Part shown: piece by piece, positions 9,522 to 18,185 of the stretch
How positions within the stretch are numbered: the first letter of the stretch is position 1
Layout: the number at the start of each line of letters is the position of its first letter
DNA from: an uncultured Collinsella sp.
GTDB taxonomy: Bacteria > Actinomycetota > Coriobacteriia > Coriobacteriales > Coriobacteriaceae
NCBI GenBank assembly: GCA_949287055.1
Contig: CASEEY010000003.1
Span: 1 to 33,664 of the forward strand
DNA length: 33,664 nt
Direction: 5' to 3'
Position numbers and translations under genes: made by a program
The notes under the pieces: generated by a model
Told to the model about the DNA's origin: nothing
Databases searched by the model: none
Seen by the model: the letters and a program-made list of their open reading frames with translations, nothing else

Positions 9522-9948
9522 GCGCCCTCCCATGCTGGATCGAGACAGGGATAGGTGCGCACGCGTGCGATGTCGGGCGCGTGCGCGGCGACCCATGATA
9601 TGCAGGCGCGGTTGCGACGGGTTTTCCCGTCGGTTTCCGTGCGGTTTCGATTTGGGTGCAAAACGAAGTCGCCGCAGGTCAGCCCGCAAAAAAGGATGTC
9701 CGCGCCACCCAAAGGGAGAGACGTCGCACGGGTTCCATAAGGCATGGGCGGCAGGATGCTTCGTTTCGCATACAACGGACGTGACCTGCCTTCTTTTCGG
9801 CGCGATTGCGCGGTCTCGTTCGTGGTATTTTTCGTTTCAACCTAGCAACACAGCGGTAATTCCTGCGAAATGAGCGTCGCGTAACCTACAATGCGTTCGT
9901 TGGGATAACGCGTCGACGCCCGTTGGCGCGCATACGAAGGGAGTCCCT
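9522..9948. other. Divergent gltB / glutamine synthetase control region
   Basis: This 427-bp gene-free stretch must hold both promoters. A perfect palindrome, GACGGG-TTTT-CCCGTC, lies at 9616-9631, about 95 bp before gltB. It has no T-run on either side, so it could be an operator or a leader hairpin. The right-hand part (9820-9900) is AT-richer. I did not recognise a GlnR or AmtR consensus site. Confidence 0.5.
9887..9892 (+). promoter_or_regulatory. Candidate -10 element for glutamine synthetase
   Basis: TACAAT lies about 57 bp before the ATG, in the AT-richer end of the intergenic region. The matching -35 is weak, which could mean activator dependence. Confidence 0.35.
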
Positions 9949-12045
<2,097 letters not shown>

Positions 12046-12065
12046 CGCTCCGCCACCTGGCTCCA

Positions 12066-12117
12066 TGTCCCAAAAGGGGCCAGTGTCCCAAAAGGGGCCA
12101 GGAGAAAATTGGGACAT
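12066..12117. repeat. Tandem 18-bp repeat and inverted TGTCCCAA/TTGGGACA, REP-like
   Basis: The 18-mer TGTCCCAAAAGGGGCCAG occurs twice head-to-tail (12066-12083, 12084-12101). It is followed by GAGAAAATTGGGACA, whose end is the inverse of the TGTCCCAA opening, so the unit can fold back. A 15-bp fragment, AAAGGGGCCAGGAGA, recurs at 15068-15082. It lies in the glnN-guaD convergent gap and looks like a short dispersed intergenic repeat. Confidence 0.6.
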
Positions 12118-12142
12118 CGCGCGGCTGTTCGTCGCGAAAACC

Positions 12143-12177
12143 GAAAGCCCGGTTGCCAACGCGGTAACCGGGCTTTC
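12143..12177. terminator. Bidirectional terminator hairpin between glnN and guaD
   Basis: A perfect 12-bp stem, GAAAGCCCGGTT with AACCGGGCTTTC, encloses an 11-nt loop between two convergent genes. There is A/T at the stem base but no long T-run. Confidence 0.7.
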
Positions 12178-12233
12178 GTCGCTTTACCGAGAACGGTATG
12201 GGAACGGAAGTGATGTTTTCCGCCGTGTGTTCG

Positions 12234-13640
12234 CTAGCGCTCGATGACGAGCTTGCCCTGGCACCAGACCTGACGGATGTTGTCCGGCGTGGCCAGGTAG
12301 AGGATGCGGGCGAGCTTGTCGCCCGGCTCGTCGAAGACGCCGAAGCCCGTGAGGTCAGCATAGGGCTGTCGCGTGTCGATAACCTGCGCGTCGAAGGCGC
12401 GGCCGACCTCGAAGGATCCGGTCGCCAGGCCGAGTCCCTCCGCGCCGCCCTTGGTCGCCAGATACAGCGCCTCGGGTGCCGAGATGCGCGAGGGACGTCC
12501 GGCGCCGCGGCGTTCCTGCGGCACGAGCGCGTCGACGCCCTCCTCGAGCATGCGCGACGCCATGACCGCCTGGCGGATGTTGTCGTACATGCTGGGTGAG
12601 AACCCGCCCGAGATGTCGGTGCCCAAACCGATTCGCACGCCGGCTTCGTGCATGCGGCGCACCGGGCAGGCGCTGTTGGCGAAGTACGCGTTGGAGATGG
12701 GGCAGTGCGCCACGACGGTGCCCGTCTCGGCGAACAGCGCGGTGTCGTCGTCGTTCATGAACGTGCAGTGCGCCATGATGGACTTTGGTCCCAGCAGCCC
12801 GAAGCTCGCGAGCGCCTCGGCGTCCGTCTTGCCAAAGCGTTCGATCGCCACGCCGTGCTCCCACTGGCCCTCGTTGCAATGCGACTGGATATAGGCGTCG
12901 TGCGCGGCGGCGATCTGGCCCAGGCCGGCGAGCGCCTCGTCGGTGCAGCTGGGGATGAAGCGCGGCGTCACGGCGGCGTAGGCGCCTGCAAAGCGCGGAT
13001 CGGCCGCACGGCCCTGCGCATCGAGCGCCGCGACGCGCGCGAGGAACTCCTCGGTGTCGACAAGGGCCTGCTCAGGGTTGGCGTCGCGATAGAAGTCGTG
13101 ATTGGACGCGGGGTCGTCCATGACGACCTTGCCGACGATGGCGCGCTGGCCTGCCGCAGCGCAGGCGCGCGAAACGGCATAGCTGCCGTCGAGGTGCGCG
13201 CTGGCAAAGTACAGCGTCGTGGTGGTGCCGCGCGACAAGAACGTGCGCGCCAGGTCGTAACCCACGGTATAGGCGAACTCGGGGTCGGCAAAGCGTGCCT
13301 CGAGCGGGAACGTGCGCTGGTCGAGCCATACGTTCAGCGGCTCGTCGAGAGCGACGCCGGCCTGCGGCCACTGGGGTGCGTGGACGTGCAGATCCACGAA
13401 GCCGGGCAGGACGAAAGCGTCGGGCGCAAGCTCCGCAAACGTGCCGGGCTCGCGCTCGCCTGCCGCACGCGCGGCGGCGACGCGCTCGGCGTAGTCCGCA
13501 TCGTCCGGACGGGTGATGCGCTCGATCACGCCGGCGTCGTCGAGTTCGATGAGGGTGTGTTCCAGAAGCTCGAAGTCGCCGTAGGCCGGCGTGTGGAAAA
13601 ACGAGCCAAGGACGGCTTTCAGGTGGGAAACGTCAGACAT
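12234..13640 (-). CDS. guaD: Guanine deaminase (amidohydrolase superfamily)
   Basis: Hydrolyses guanine to xanthine and ammonia in purine salvage. Over 468 residues the metal-dependent amidohydrolase landmarks are in order: PGFVDLHVHAPQ (H85, H87), TPRFIPSC at 225-232 (the substrate-pocket signature of guanine deaminases), SHCNE (H254, E257), MAHC (H291) and LGTDISGG (D342). Start ATG 13640 has AAGGA six bases upstream. It is 27 bp downstream of the purine permease on the same strand, so uptake and deamination are probably co-transcribed. Other amidohydrolases (hydroxydechloroatrazine or S-adenosylhomocysteine deaminases) share the metal ligands. The PRFIPSC segment and permease neighbour favour guanine. 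The released ammonia could feed GS/GOGAT. Confidence 0.9.
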   Translation of the reverse strand: MSDVSHLKAVLGSFFHTPAYGDFELLEHTLIELDDAGVIERITRPDDADYAERVAAARAAGEREPGTFAELAPDAFVLPGFVDLHVHAPQWPQAGVALDEPLNVWLDQRTFPLEARFADPEFAYTVGYDLARTFLSRGTTTTLYFASAHLDGSYAVSRACAAAGQRAIVGKVVMDDPASNHDFYRDANPEQALVDTEEFLARVAALDAQGRAADPRFAGAYAAVTPRFIPSCTDEALAGLGQIAAAHDAYIQSHCNEGQWEHGVAIERFGKTDAEALASFGLLGPKSIMAHCTFMNDDDTALFAETGTVVAHCPISNAYFANSACPVRRMHEAGVRIGLGTDISGGFSPSMYDNIRQAVMASRMLEEGVDALVPQERRGAGRPSRISAPEALYLATKGGAEGLGLATGSFEVGRAFDAQVIDTRQPYADLTGFGVFDEPGDKLARILYLATPDNIRQVWCQGKLVIER

Positions 13641-13667
13641 TGCTGTTCCTTTCCGATGCGCGACGAG

Positions 13668-14981
13668 TTACTCCTCGCTGTCTGCTGCAGGATCGCCCGG
13701 CAGCAGCAGGTTGAGCACGACGGCGATGATGCCGCCGACCGCGGTGCCGCTGCTCACCAGGTACTGCAGCATGACGGGGAACTCGGCCTTGACGTCGGCG
13801 GACAGCACGAGGCTGCCGACCGTGAAGATGAGCGATAGGCCGATGACCAGCATCTTCTTCTGGTCGAGCTGGGAGTTGATGATGATGCGCAGGCCGTTGA
13901 CCACGAGGATCTGGCACACGACGAGCAGCACGCCGCAGATGGCGGCCTCGGGCACCGAGGAGATGACGGCCATGAGCTTGGGGCACATGCCGAGCACGAC
14001 GAGGATGATGCCGGCGACCATGACGACGACGCGGCTCGCGACCTTGGTGATGGAGATGATGCCGGCGTTGGTGGAGTAGCCGGTGAGCGGGGTGCCGCCG
14101 AACAGCGAACCCACGAGGCAGCCCAGGCCCTCGCCGATGACGGCGTGGTTCAGGCGCTCGTCGGTGAGCTCCTCGTTGGTGACGTCGCCGACGGTGAACC
14201 ACACGCCGGTGGTCTCGATGAGCACGATGAAGTAGATGAAGGTCATGAGCACGATCGAGGGGATGTCAAAGACCGGCATGCCGAAGTGGAACGGCATGGG
14301 CATGGCAAACCATGCGGAGGTGGCGACGGTCGAGAAGTCGAGCACGCCCACGATGGCGGCCGCGACGCAGCCGACGGCCAGCGAGCACAGGACGGACAGG
14401 ACGCTCACGAGGTGGTGCTTGTAGCCGGTCTTGTAGGCGATGACGTTCATGATGACGAGCGTGATCATCGCGGCAAGACCGGGTGCCAGGTTGGCAGCGA
14501 GCCCGCCGTCGATGCTGAAGACGCCGCCCGCGGCGGTGGGGGTGAGCGACAGGCCCACGATCACGATGATGAGGCCGCCGATGTAGGGCGGAATGCAGCG
14601 GCGCACGATCTTGGCGAACAGCTTGGTGACGCCGAGCAGGATGAGGATGATCGCACCGGGGATGATGCTGCCGACCATCATCGCCATGCCGCCGTTCGCG
14701 CCGATGGTCGCGAGCGCCGACAGCGCGACGAAGCTTGCGCCCTGGACGACGGGGAGCTTGATGCCCAGACCTGTTTGAATGAGGGTGGCGATGCCCGCCG
14801 TGAAGAAGCAGATCTGGATGAGCTGGTTGGTGCCCTCGGTGTCGAGGCCGAGCATCGCCGACAGGACGATGGGGCACACGTAGAGATCCATGGCGAGGAC
14901 GTGCAGGAATGCAAGGCCTACCGCTTTGAGTGGCTCAACGCGATCGTTGACGCCTAGGACGAGGTTGTTTCCGGATGCCAT
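13668..14981 (-). CDS. NCS2-family purine (xanthine/uracil-type) permease
   Basis: Inner-membrane nucleobase:cation symporter of 437 residues with about 12-14 hydrophobic segments. Family marks are QGASF (80-84, the TM3 beta-strand motif), IETTG (255-259, substrate-binding glutamate region) and the NAT signature NAGIISITK (305-313). The reading frame opens further upstream at 15029. ATG 14981 is chosen because AAGGAG lies five bases before it and the protein then begins at the cytoplasmic N-terminus typical of the family. It precedes guaD in a two-gene operon, so guanine, xanthine or urate is the likely cargo rather than uracil. Exact specificity cannot be read from the sequence. Confidence 0.9.
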   Translation of the reverse strand: MASGNNLVLGVNDRVEPLKAVGLAFLHVLAMDLYVCPIVLSAMLGLDTEGTNQLIQICFFTAGIATLIQTGLGIKLPVVQGASFVALSALATIGANGGMAMMVGSIIPGAIILILLGVTKLFAKIVRRCIPPYIGGLIIVIVGLSLTPTAAGGVFSIDGGLAANLAPGLAAMITLVIMNVIAYKTGYKHHLVSVLSVLCSLAVGCVAAAIVGVLDFSTVATSAWFAMPMPFHFGMPVFDIPSIVLMTFIYFIVLIETTGVWFTVGDVTNEELTDERLNHAVIGEGLGCLVGSLFGGTPLTGYSTNAGIISITKVASRVVVMVAGIILVVLGMCPKLMAVISSVPEAAICGVLLVVCQILVVNGLRIIINSQLDQKKMLVIGLSLIFTVGSLVLSADVKAEFPVMLQYLVSSGTAVGGIIAVVLNLLLPGDPAADSEE

Positions 14982-15012
14982 GCGGCTCCTTCCCACGCTT
15001 TGAACATGACAG

Positions 15013-15024
15013 CTATGAGCATAG
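15013..15024. promoter_or_regulatory. Small dyad upstream of the permease-guaD operon
   Basis: CTATG-AG-CATAG is a 12-bp dyad 32 bp before the permease start. TTGACA is present on the minus strand at 15056-15061 but has no good -10 at 17 bp. This could be an operator or part of a promoter; the evidence is thin. Confidence 0.25.
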
Positions 15025-15091
15025 TCCAAGGAGCGGGCGGTTGTAAGGCGCGTTATGTCAAGTTCAGAAAGGGGCCAGGAGATACATGATT

Positions 15092-15158
15092 CAGCAAAAA
15101 GCCCGGGACCGTGCGGTCACCGGGCTTGGGAGGTCAGTGGTGCCCCCAACGGGATTCG
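15092..15158. repeat. 67-bp direct repeat, copy 1: truncated tRNA-Glu tail plus terminator
   Basis: Identical over 67 bp to 15276-15342, offset 184 bp. It contains the last part of the tRNA-Glu gene (T-arm fragment, acceptor 3' strand, CCA) and the whole terminator, but no 5' half of a tRNA. It is therefore a non-functional duplication remnant. Confidence 0.92.
15096..15127 (-). terminator. Duplicate tRNA terminator (copy 1)
   Basis: On the minus strand the hairpin AAGCCCGGTGACCG / CGGTCCCGGGCT is followed by TTTTT. It is identical to the terminator at 15280-15311 and would act as a second, back-up terminator for the tRNA transcript. Confidence 0.7.
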
Positions 15159-15275
15159 CGTCCGGCTGCGCCGTCCGCGGCTCCGGGCGCTTCGCGCCCT
15201 CGCGCGCTCGCTGGCAAACGCTCGGCGCGTTTGCTCAGCCTCGCGACCCCAACGGCTTCGAATCCCGGCTCGTCG
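15159..15275. other. Hairpin-rich spacer between the two tRNA-tail repeats
   Basis: This 117-bp GC-rich stretch holds two clear palindromes: GGGCGC-TTC-GCGCCC near 15188 and GCAAACGC-TCGGC-GCGTTTGC near 15212. Near 15253 it holds the T-arm-like string GGCTTCGAATCCCGG. This looks like decayed tRNA-derived sequence. No protein gene is supported. Confidence 0.5.
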
Positions 15276-15342
15276 CAGCAAAAAGCCCGGGACCGTGCGG
15301 TCACCGGGCTTGGGAGGTCAGTGGTGCCCCCAACGGGATTCG
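15276..15342. repeat. 67-bp direct repeat, copy 2 (within the intact tRNA-Glu locus)
   Basis: Parent copy of the duplication at 15092-15158. It covers the tRNA 3' end and its terminator. Confidence 0.92.
15280..15311 (-). terminator. Rho-independent terminator of tRNA-Glu
   Basis: Ten bases after the encoded CCA, the minus strand forms AGCCCGG-T-GACCG-CA-CGGTC-CCGGGCT followed by TTTTT, a classical intrinsic terminator. Confidence 0.88.
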
Positions 15343-15398
15343 AACCCGTGATCTTCGCCTTGAAAGGGCGACGTCCTAGGCCGCTAGACGATGGGGAC
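15322..15398 (-). tRNA. tRNA-Glu (anticodon UUC)
   Basis: The minus strand folds into a full cloverleaf. The acceptor stem is GTCCCCA with TGGGGGC, the D stem GTCT/GGAC, and the anticodon stem TCGCC/GGCGA with loop CTTTCAA (anticodon TTC). The variable loop has 5 nt, and the T arm is ACGGG-TTCGAAT-CCCGT. The discriminator is A and CCA is encoded. The gene has its own extended -10 promoter upstream and an intrinsic terminator downstream. Its 3' end is duplicated 184 bp away, which is the usual footprint at a tRNA used as a recombination site. Confidence 0.97.
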
Positions 15399-15408
15399 AG
15401 CGCAGTTG

Positions 15409-15414
15409 AGTATA
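15409..15414 (-). promoter_or_regulatory. Extended -10 promoter of tRNA-Glu
   Basis: Minus-strand TGC-TATACT ends about 11 bp before the mature 5' end. The same TGCTATACT string precedes bioY. Confidence 0.6.
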
Positions 15415-15422
15415 GCAGATTA

Positions 15423-15487
15423 TCGTTGACGTGCGCCGCGACGGGCAGCACACGGCGAATACACGAATCTGCCGGCTTCGCACGATG
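15423..15487. repeat. 65-bp direct repeat flanking the LRR gene, left copy
   Basis: Matches 17464-17528 in the same orientation with 7 mismatches in 65 bp, including an unbroken 29-bp core (15448-15476). It lies between the tRNA-Glu promoter and the 3' end of the LRR gene. Confidence 0.85.
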
Positions 15488-15538
15488 CCGTTGACGCCGC
15501 GTCCAACCGTAACGGCCGCGTCAAACGTCGCGTAGCGC

Positions 15539-17125
15539 TTATCCTTTGTAGCTGTAGTAGGACCACACGTTGCCGTCTTGGTCGACCATGTCGGTCGTGA
15601 TCGGGTCGTACGTAAAGGTTATCCTCACGGGCTCCAAAACGATCACGGTCCTGGAGTCCGGGCTCGTCCAGCTCCCTTTCTCCATGTTGACCCAGCAGGT
15701 TCCGTCCGTATGGAACAGAACATTGCGAGTGGTCCCCTGCATATCCCACTCGCCGCTGAGCGAAACCGGCGTCGACATCAATTCGTCGTAGGCGGCCACG
15801 GCGTCGGGGAAACTCGCTGAGAGGTCGTCGGCCGCCGAGAGCGAGACCATTCGGTACCCGAGCGCGCTGGCGTCGCTTTGCTGCACGACCACGTGGTAAT
15901 AGCACAGGCGAGGCGTGTCAGTGCCGGGCAGGATGAGCATCGCCAGGTCATATGCGAGATAGGTGTCGTACGAGGTGAAGTTGCCCGTCCAGACGGTCTC
16001 GCCGACGGGGGCGGTGCCCACGGCCGCGGTCCAGGTGCCTGTGGACGCGTCGTACATGAGAGAGCTCAAGGCGTTGTGGAGATAGGAGAGGTCGTCGGGC
16101 GCCGAGCCGTAGTAGGTCGCAAGGATCGTGCGCACGCCGTCGTCGGTCAGGGTGTAGCCCATGCCGAGTTCATGGGACGTGGCCACGCCCAGCGGATCGC
16201 CCGAAGCGTTCTGGTTCGTCTCGCCATGCGTCAGGACGAACGCGTCTCCCAGCGTGAGCGAAATCCATACGAGCTGGGCGTCGACGTCCGCATCGCCCGC
16301 CTGCGCCCGGACGGTCGAGATCGTCTGCTGCCAGGGTTCGGGCTCCACGCAGTAGGTGTAGAGCGTGGCGAGAAGCTCCAGGTTGTCGCGAGCCTGATCG
16401 TCCACCGTCGCGTCGTCACCCGAGATCTGCACGGTATCGTCGAGATGAATGTCGGTGAGGCCGGACAGGCCGGCGAGGTCGATGCTCTCCAAGCCGCAGC
16501 CGGTGGCGTGCACCGAGCTTAAGGTATCGCCCTTGGGCAGCGTGAGGGAGGACAGGCCCTCGTTGTCGTTGCAGCTGACGGACGCAAGGGTGTCGTTCGC
16601 CGAGAGGTCGAGATCCGTCAGCTGGTTGTTCGAGCAATCGAGGTCGGCGAGGTTGGTCTGGTCGGAGACGTCGAGGCTGCCCAGCTGGTTGTTCGAGCAA
16701 TCGAGGTCGGCGAGGTTGGTCTGGTCGGAGACGTCGAGGCTGCCCAGCTGGTTGTTCGAACAGTCGAGCTCGGTGAGGTTGGCCAGCCCCGAGAGGTCCA
16801 AATCTGTCAGCTGATTGCCCGCGCAGACGAGCTGCGTGAGGTTGGAGAAGGTCGAGATACCCTCCAGGCTGGTGATATCGAGGCCGGCAAGGCCGTTGCC
16901 TGCGACCGCTTCTGCCGAGGTGTCGCCAATCGCCGTGACGGCATCGGCTTCCTCCTGGTCGATGCCGCTGTTGCCGTCGGTGTCAACCTTCTGTGCAAGA
17001 TAGGTGCGGAAGGCCTTGTCCGGCACGTCCTGCAGGTTGAGCACGACTTTGGGGCCAAGCACGCGCGGCAACAGGAACCATGCGGCACAACCGAGCGCCG
17101 CGACGATTACCACGGCTGCTGCCAC
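15539..17125 (-). CDS. Membrane-anchored EF-hand/leucine-rich-repeat protein (body of an interrupted gene)
   Basis: Probable surface protein of unknown ligand; 528 residues are readable from GTG 17125. It opens with one hydrophobic segment (AAAVVIVAALGCAAWFLL, a TM anchor). An EF-hand/dockerin-like calcium loop, DTDGNSGIDQEE, follows at about 49-60. Then come about 8-9 short LRRs of the LDCSNNQLTDLDLS type at roughly 75-215, two of them identical at the DNA level. A C-terminal domain of about 300 residues (from about 225) is not recognisable; it ends WSYYSYKG. The same frame continues upstream through a single TGA (17240-17242) into a zinc-ribbon head with its own strong Shine-Dalgarno sequence at 17302. 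The natural gene was therefore probably 15539-17302. GTG 17125 has no good ribosome site, so this body may be poorly or never translated. The gene is flanked by 65-bp direct repeats. Confidence 0.75.
   Translation of the reverse strand: MAAAVVIVAALGCAAWFLLPRVLGPKVVLNLQDVPDKAFRTYLAQKVDTDGNSGIDQEEADAVTAIGDTSAEAVAGNGLAGLDITSLEGISTFSNLTQLVCAGNQLTDLDLSGLANLTELDCSNNQLGSLDVSDQTNLADLDCSNNQLGSLDVSDQTNLADLDCSNNQLTDLDLSANDTLASVSCNDNEGLSSLTLPKGDTLSSVHATGCGLESIDLAGLSGLTDIHLDDTVQISGDDATVDDQARDNLELLATLYTYCVEPEPWQQTISTVRAQAGDADVDAQLVWISLTLGDAFVLTHGETNQNASGDPLGVATSHELGMGYTLTDDGVRTILATYYGSAPDDLSYLHNALSSLMYDASTGTWTAAVGTAPVGETVWTGNFTSYDTYLAYDLAMLILPGTDTPRLCYYHVVVQQSDASALGYRMVSLSAADDLSASFPDAVAAYDELMSTPVSLSGEWDMQGTTRNVLFHTDGTCWVNMEKGSWTSPDSRTVIVLEPVRITFTYDPITTDMVDQDGNVWSYYSYKG
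16622..16747 (-). repeat. Two identical 63-bp LRR-coding units in tandem
   Basis: 16622-16684 and 16685-16747 are identical, each encoding one 21-residue LRR (CSNNQLGSLDVSDQTNLADLD frame). Neighbouring repeats have diverged, so this is a recent in-frame duplication. Confidence 0.92.
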
Positions 17126-17239
17126 GATGAGCGCTGTGCGACGATGGCCGGGGCGTGTGGGCTGCTCGCATGCTTCGGCAGGCAGGCCTTGCTCAGGGCT
17201 TGCGGGGCCAGTTGCCTGGGGCGCCGCGACAACGGCTGC

Positions 17240-17302
17240 TCAGCAGTGCGAGCAGAACCGTGCGGTGTCGGGAATCGTGCTCCCGCAGTTGGTGCACTTC
17301 AT
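17240..17302 (-). pseudogene. Zinc-ribbon N-terminal head cut off from the LRR gene by an in-frame TGA
   Basis: ATG 17302 is preceded by GAGAGGGGA and encodes a 20-residue zinc ribbon with two CxxC knuckles (CTNC, CSHC), then TGA. After the TGA the same frame runs AAVVAAPQATGP into a linker, the TM segment and the LRR body. In related zinc-ribbon membrane proteins the residue after the second knuckle is normally glycine (CxxCG). TGA is one substitution from GGA, so a Gly-to-stop change explains it. A real nonsense mutation, readthrough and a base-call error are all possible. The head alone is too short to be a likely functional protein. Confidence 0.7.
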
Positions 17303-17463
17303 GGTTGTCCCCTCTCGGTTCGCGTTTCCGTCCCATTCTAGTGCGCGACCACGCGCGGTGTTGCGCAACTTTGCGCGCAGCGGCCCATGTCTCGGCGTCG
17401 GCCGCAACTCGTGCTTTGGCCGGCGGTTCCCGCCGACGCGGAGAGGCGTTGCGCTCAAATGGT

Positions 17464-17528
17464 CGTTGACGTGCAGCGCGAAGGGCGGCACACGGCGAAT
17501 ACACGAATCTGCCGGCCTCGCGCGACGA
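17464..17528. repeat. 65-bp direct repeat flanking the LRR gene, right copy
   Basis: Partner of 15423-15487, in the LRR-bioY divergent intergenic region directly upstream of the bioY promoter. The rest of 17303-17591 shows no gene. Confidence 0.85.
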
Positions 17529-17532
17529 GCAT

Positions 17533-17541
17533 TGCTATACT
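17533..17541 (+). promoter_or_regulatory. Extended -10 promoter of bioY
   Basis: TGC-TATACT lies about 50 bp before the bioY start. No consensus -35 is visible, as expected for an extended -10 promoter. I saw no BirA-type palindrome. Confidence 0.55.
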
Positions 17542-17591
17542 GGCCGCGTTGTCTCGCCGACCGGATGCCCGGCCGTCTTCGAGGGGGAGTC

Positions 17592-18134
17592 ATGAATACT
17601 CGCCAGATTGCCTATGTTGGTGTTTCGGTCGCTTTGCTCGCGGTCTCGGCGTGGGTCACGTTGCCCATCGGTCCGGTGCCCTTCACGCTGCAGACGCTTG
17701 CCCTCGCCATGCTTCCCGCCGCCCTCGACCGTGCGGGCGCGTGCGCGTCCGTTGCCGTTTATCTGCTGCTGGGAGCGATCGGCCTGCCGGTGTTCTCGGG
17801 TTTTTCCGGTGGAATCGCGTCGATCTTCGGTCCGACTGGCGGCTTTTTGTGGGGCTTCTTGATCGGCATGCTGGTGGCCACGACCGTCAAGGACGTGCTG
17901 CCCGCGCAGCTGCCCCCGCTTGCGCGCACGCTCGTTGCCGATGCGATGCTGCTGCTTATCTCGTACGTTTGTGGAACGCTCCAGCTTATGGTCGTCGGCT
18001 CGATGGACGTCGTCGCGGCGCTGTTGGTAGCGGTCGTGCCCTTCGTGATTCCCGATGTCGTCAAGCTTGTCGTGGGCGCGCAGGTGGGCTGCGCTGTTGC
18101 CCGCGCTGCGGGCCGCGTGTCCCGACACGCCTGA
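17592..18134 (+). CDS. bioY: Biotin ECF transporter substrate-binding component
   Basis: Integral membrane S component that captures biotin. The protein has 180 residues and about six hydrophobic segments. It starts with the BioY-type TM1 and IGPVPFTLQTLALAM, the hallmark PVPxTxQTL loop, followed by YLLLGAIGLPVFSGFSGG and the FGPTGGFLWGF motif. ATG 17592 follows GAGGGGGAG. It stands alone, without EcfA or EcfT beside it. It may use the ATPase/EcfT module encoded at 23519-26169 (group II sharing) or act alone as some BioY proteins do. Its 3' end converges on the next minus-strand gene across a 51-bp gap. Confidence 0.93.
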   Translation: MNTRQIAYVGVSVALLAVSAWVTLPIGPVPFTLQTLALAMLPAALDRAGACASVAVYLLLGAIGLPVFSGFSGGIASIFGPTGGFLWGFLIGMLVATTVKDVLPAQLPPLARTLVADAMLLLISYVCGTLQLMVVGSMDVVAALLVAVVPFVIPDVVKLVVGAQVGCAVARAAGRVSRHA

Positions 18135-18185
18135 GTCTGTTCCCGCGGGTTTGTTGCGCGGAGACGCTCCGCCCGAACTGTCGGA

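Noticed and set aside
15055..15494. Several overlapping plus-strand open frames across the tRNA-Glu locus (products with GIRTRDLRL or GFEPVIFALKG)
   Set aside because: These are known false-protein patterns created by translating tRNA genes; the DNA folds as a tRNA and terminators.
17240..17242. TGA as a selenocysteine codon
   Set aside because: The residue follows a zinc knuckle where Gly is expected, no SECIS-like hairpin is evident just downstream, and no selenocysteine machinery is visible. Nonsense change or base error is simpler.
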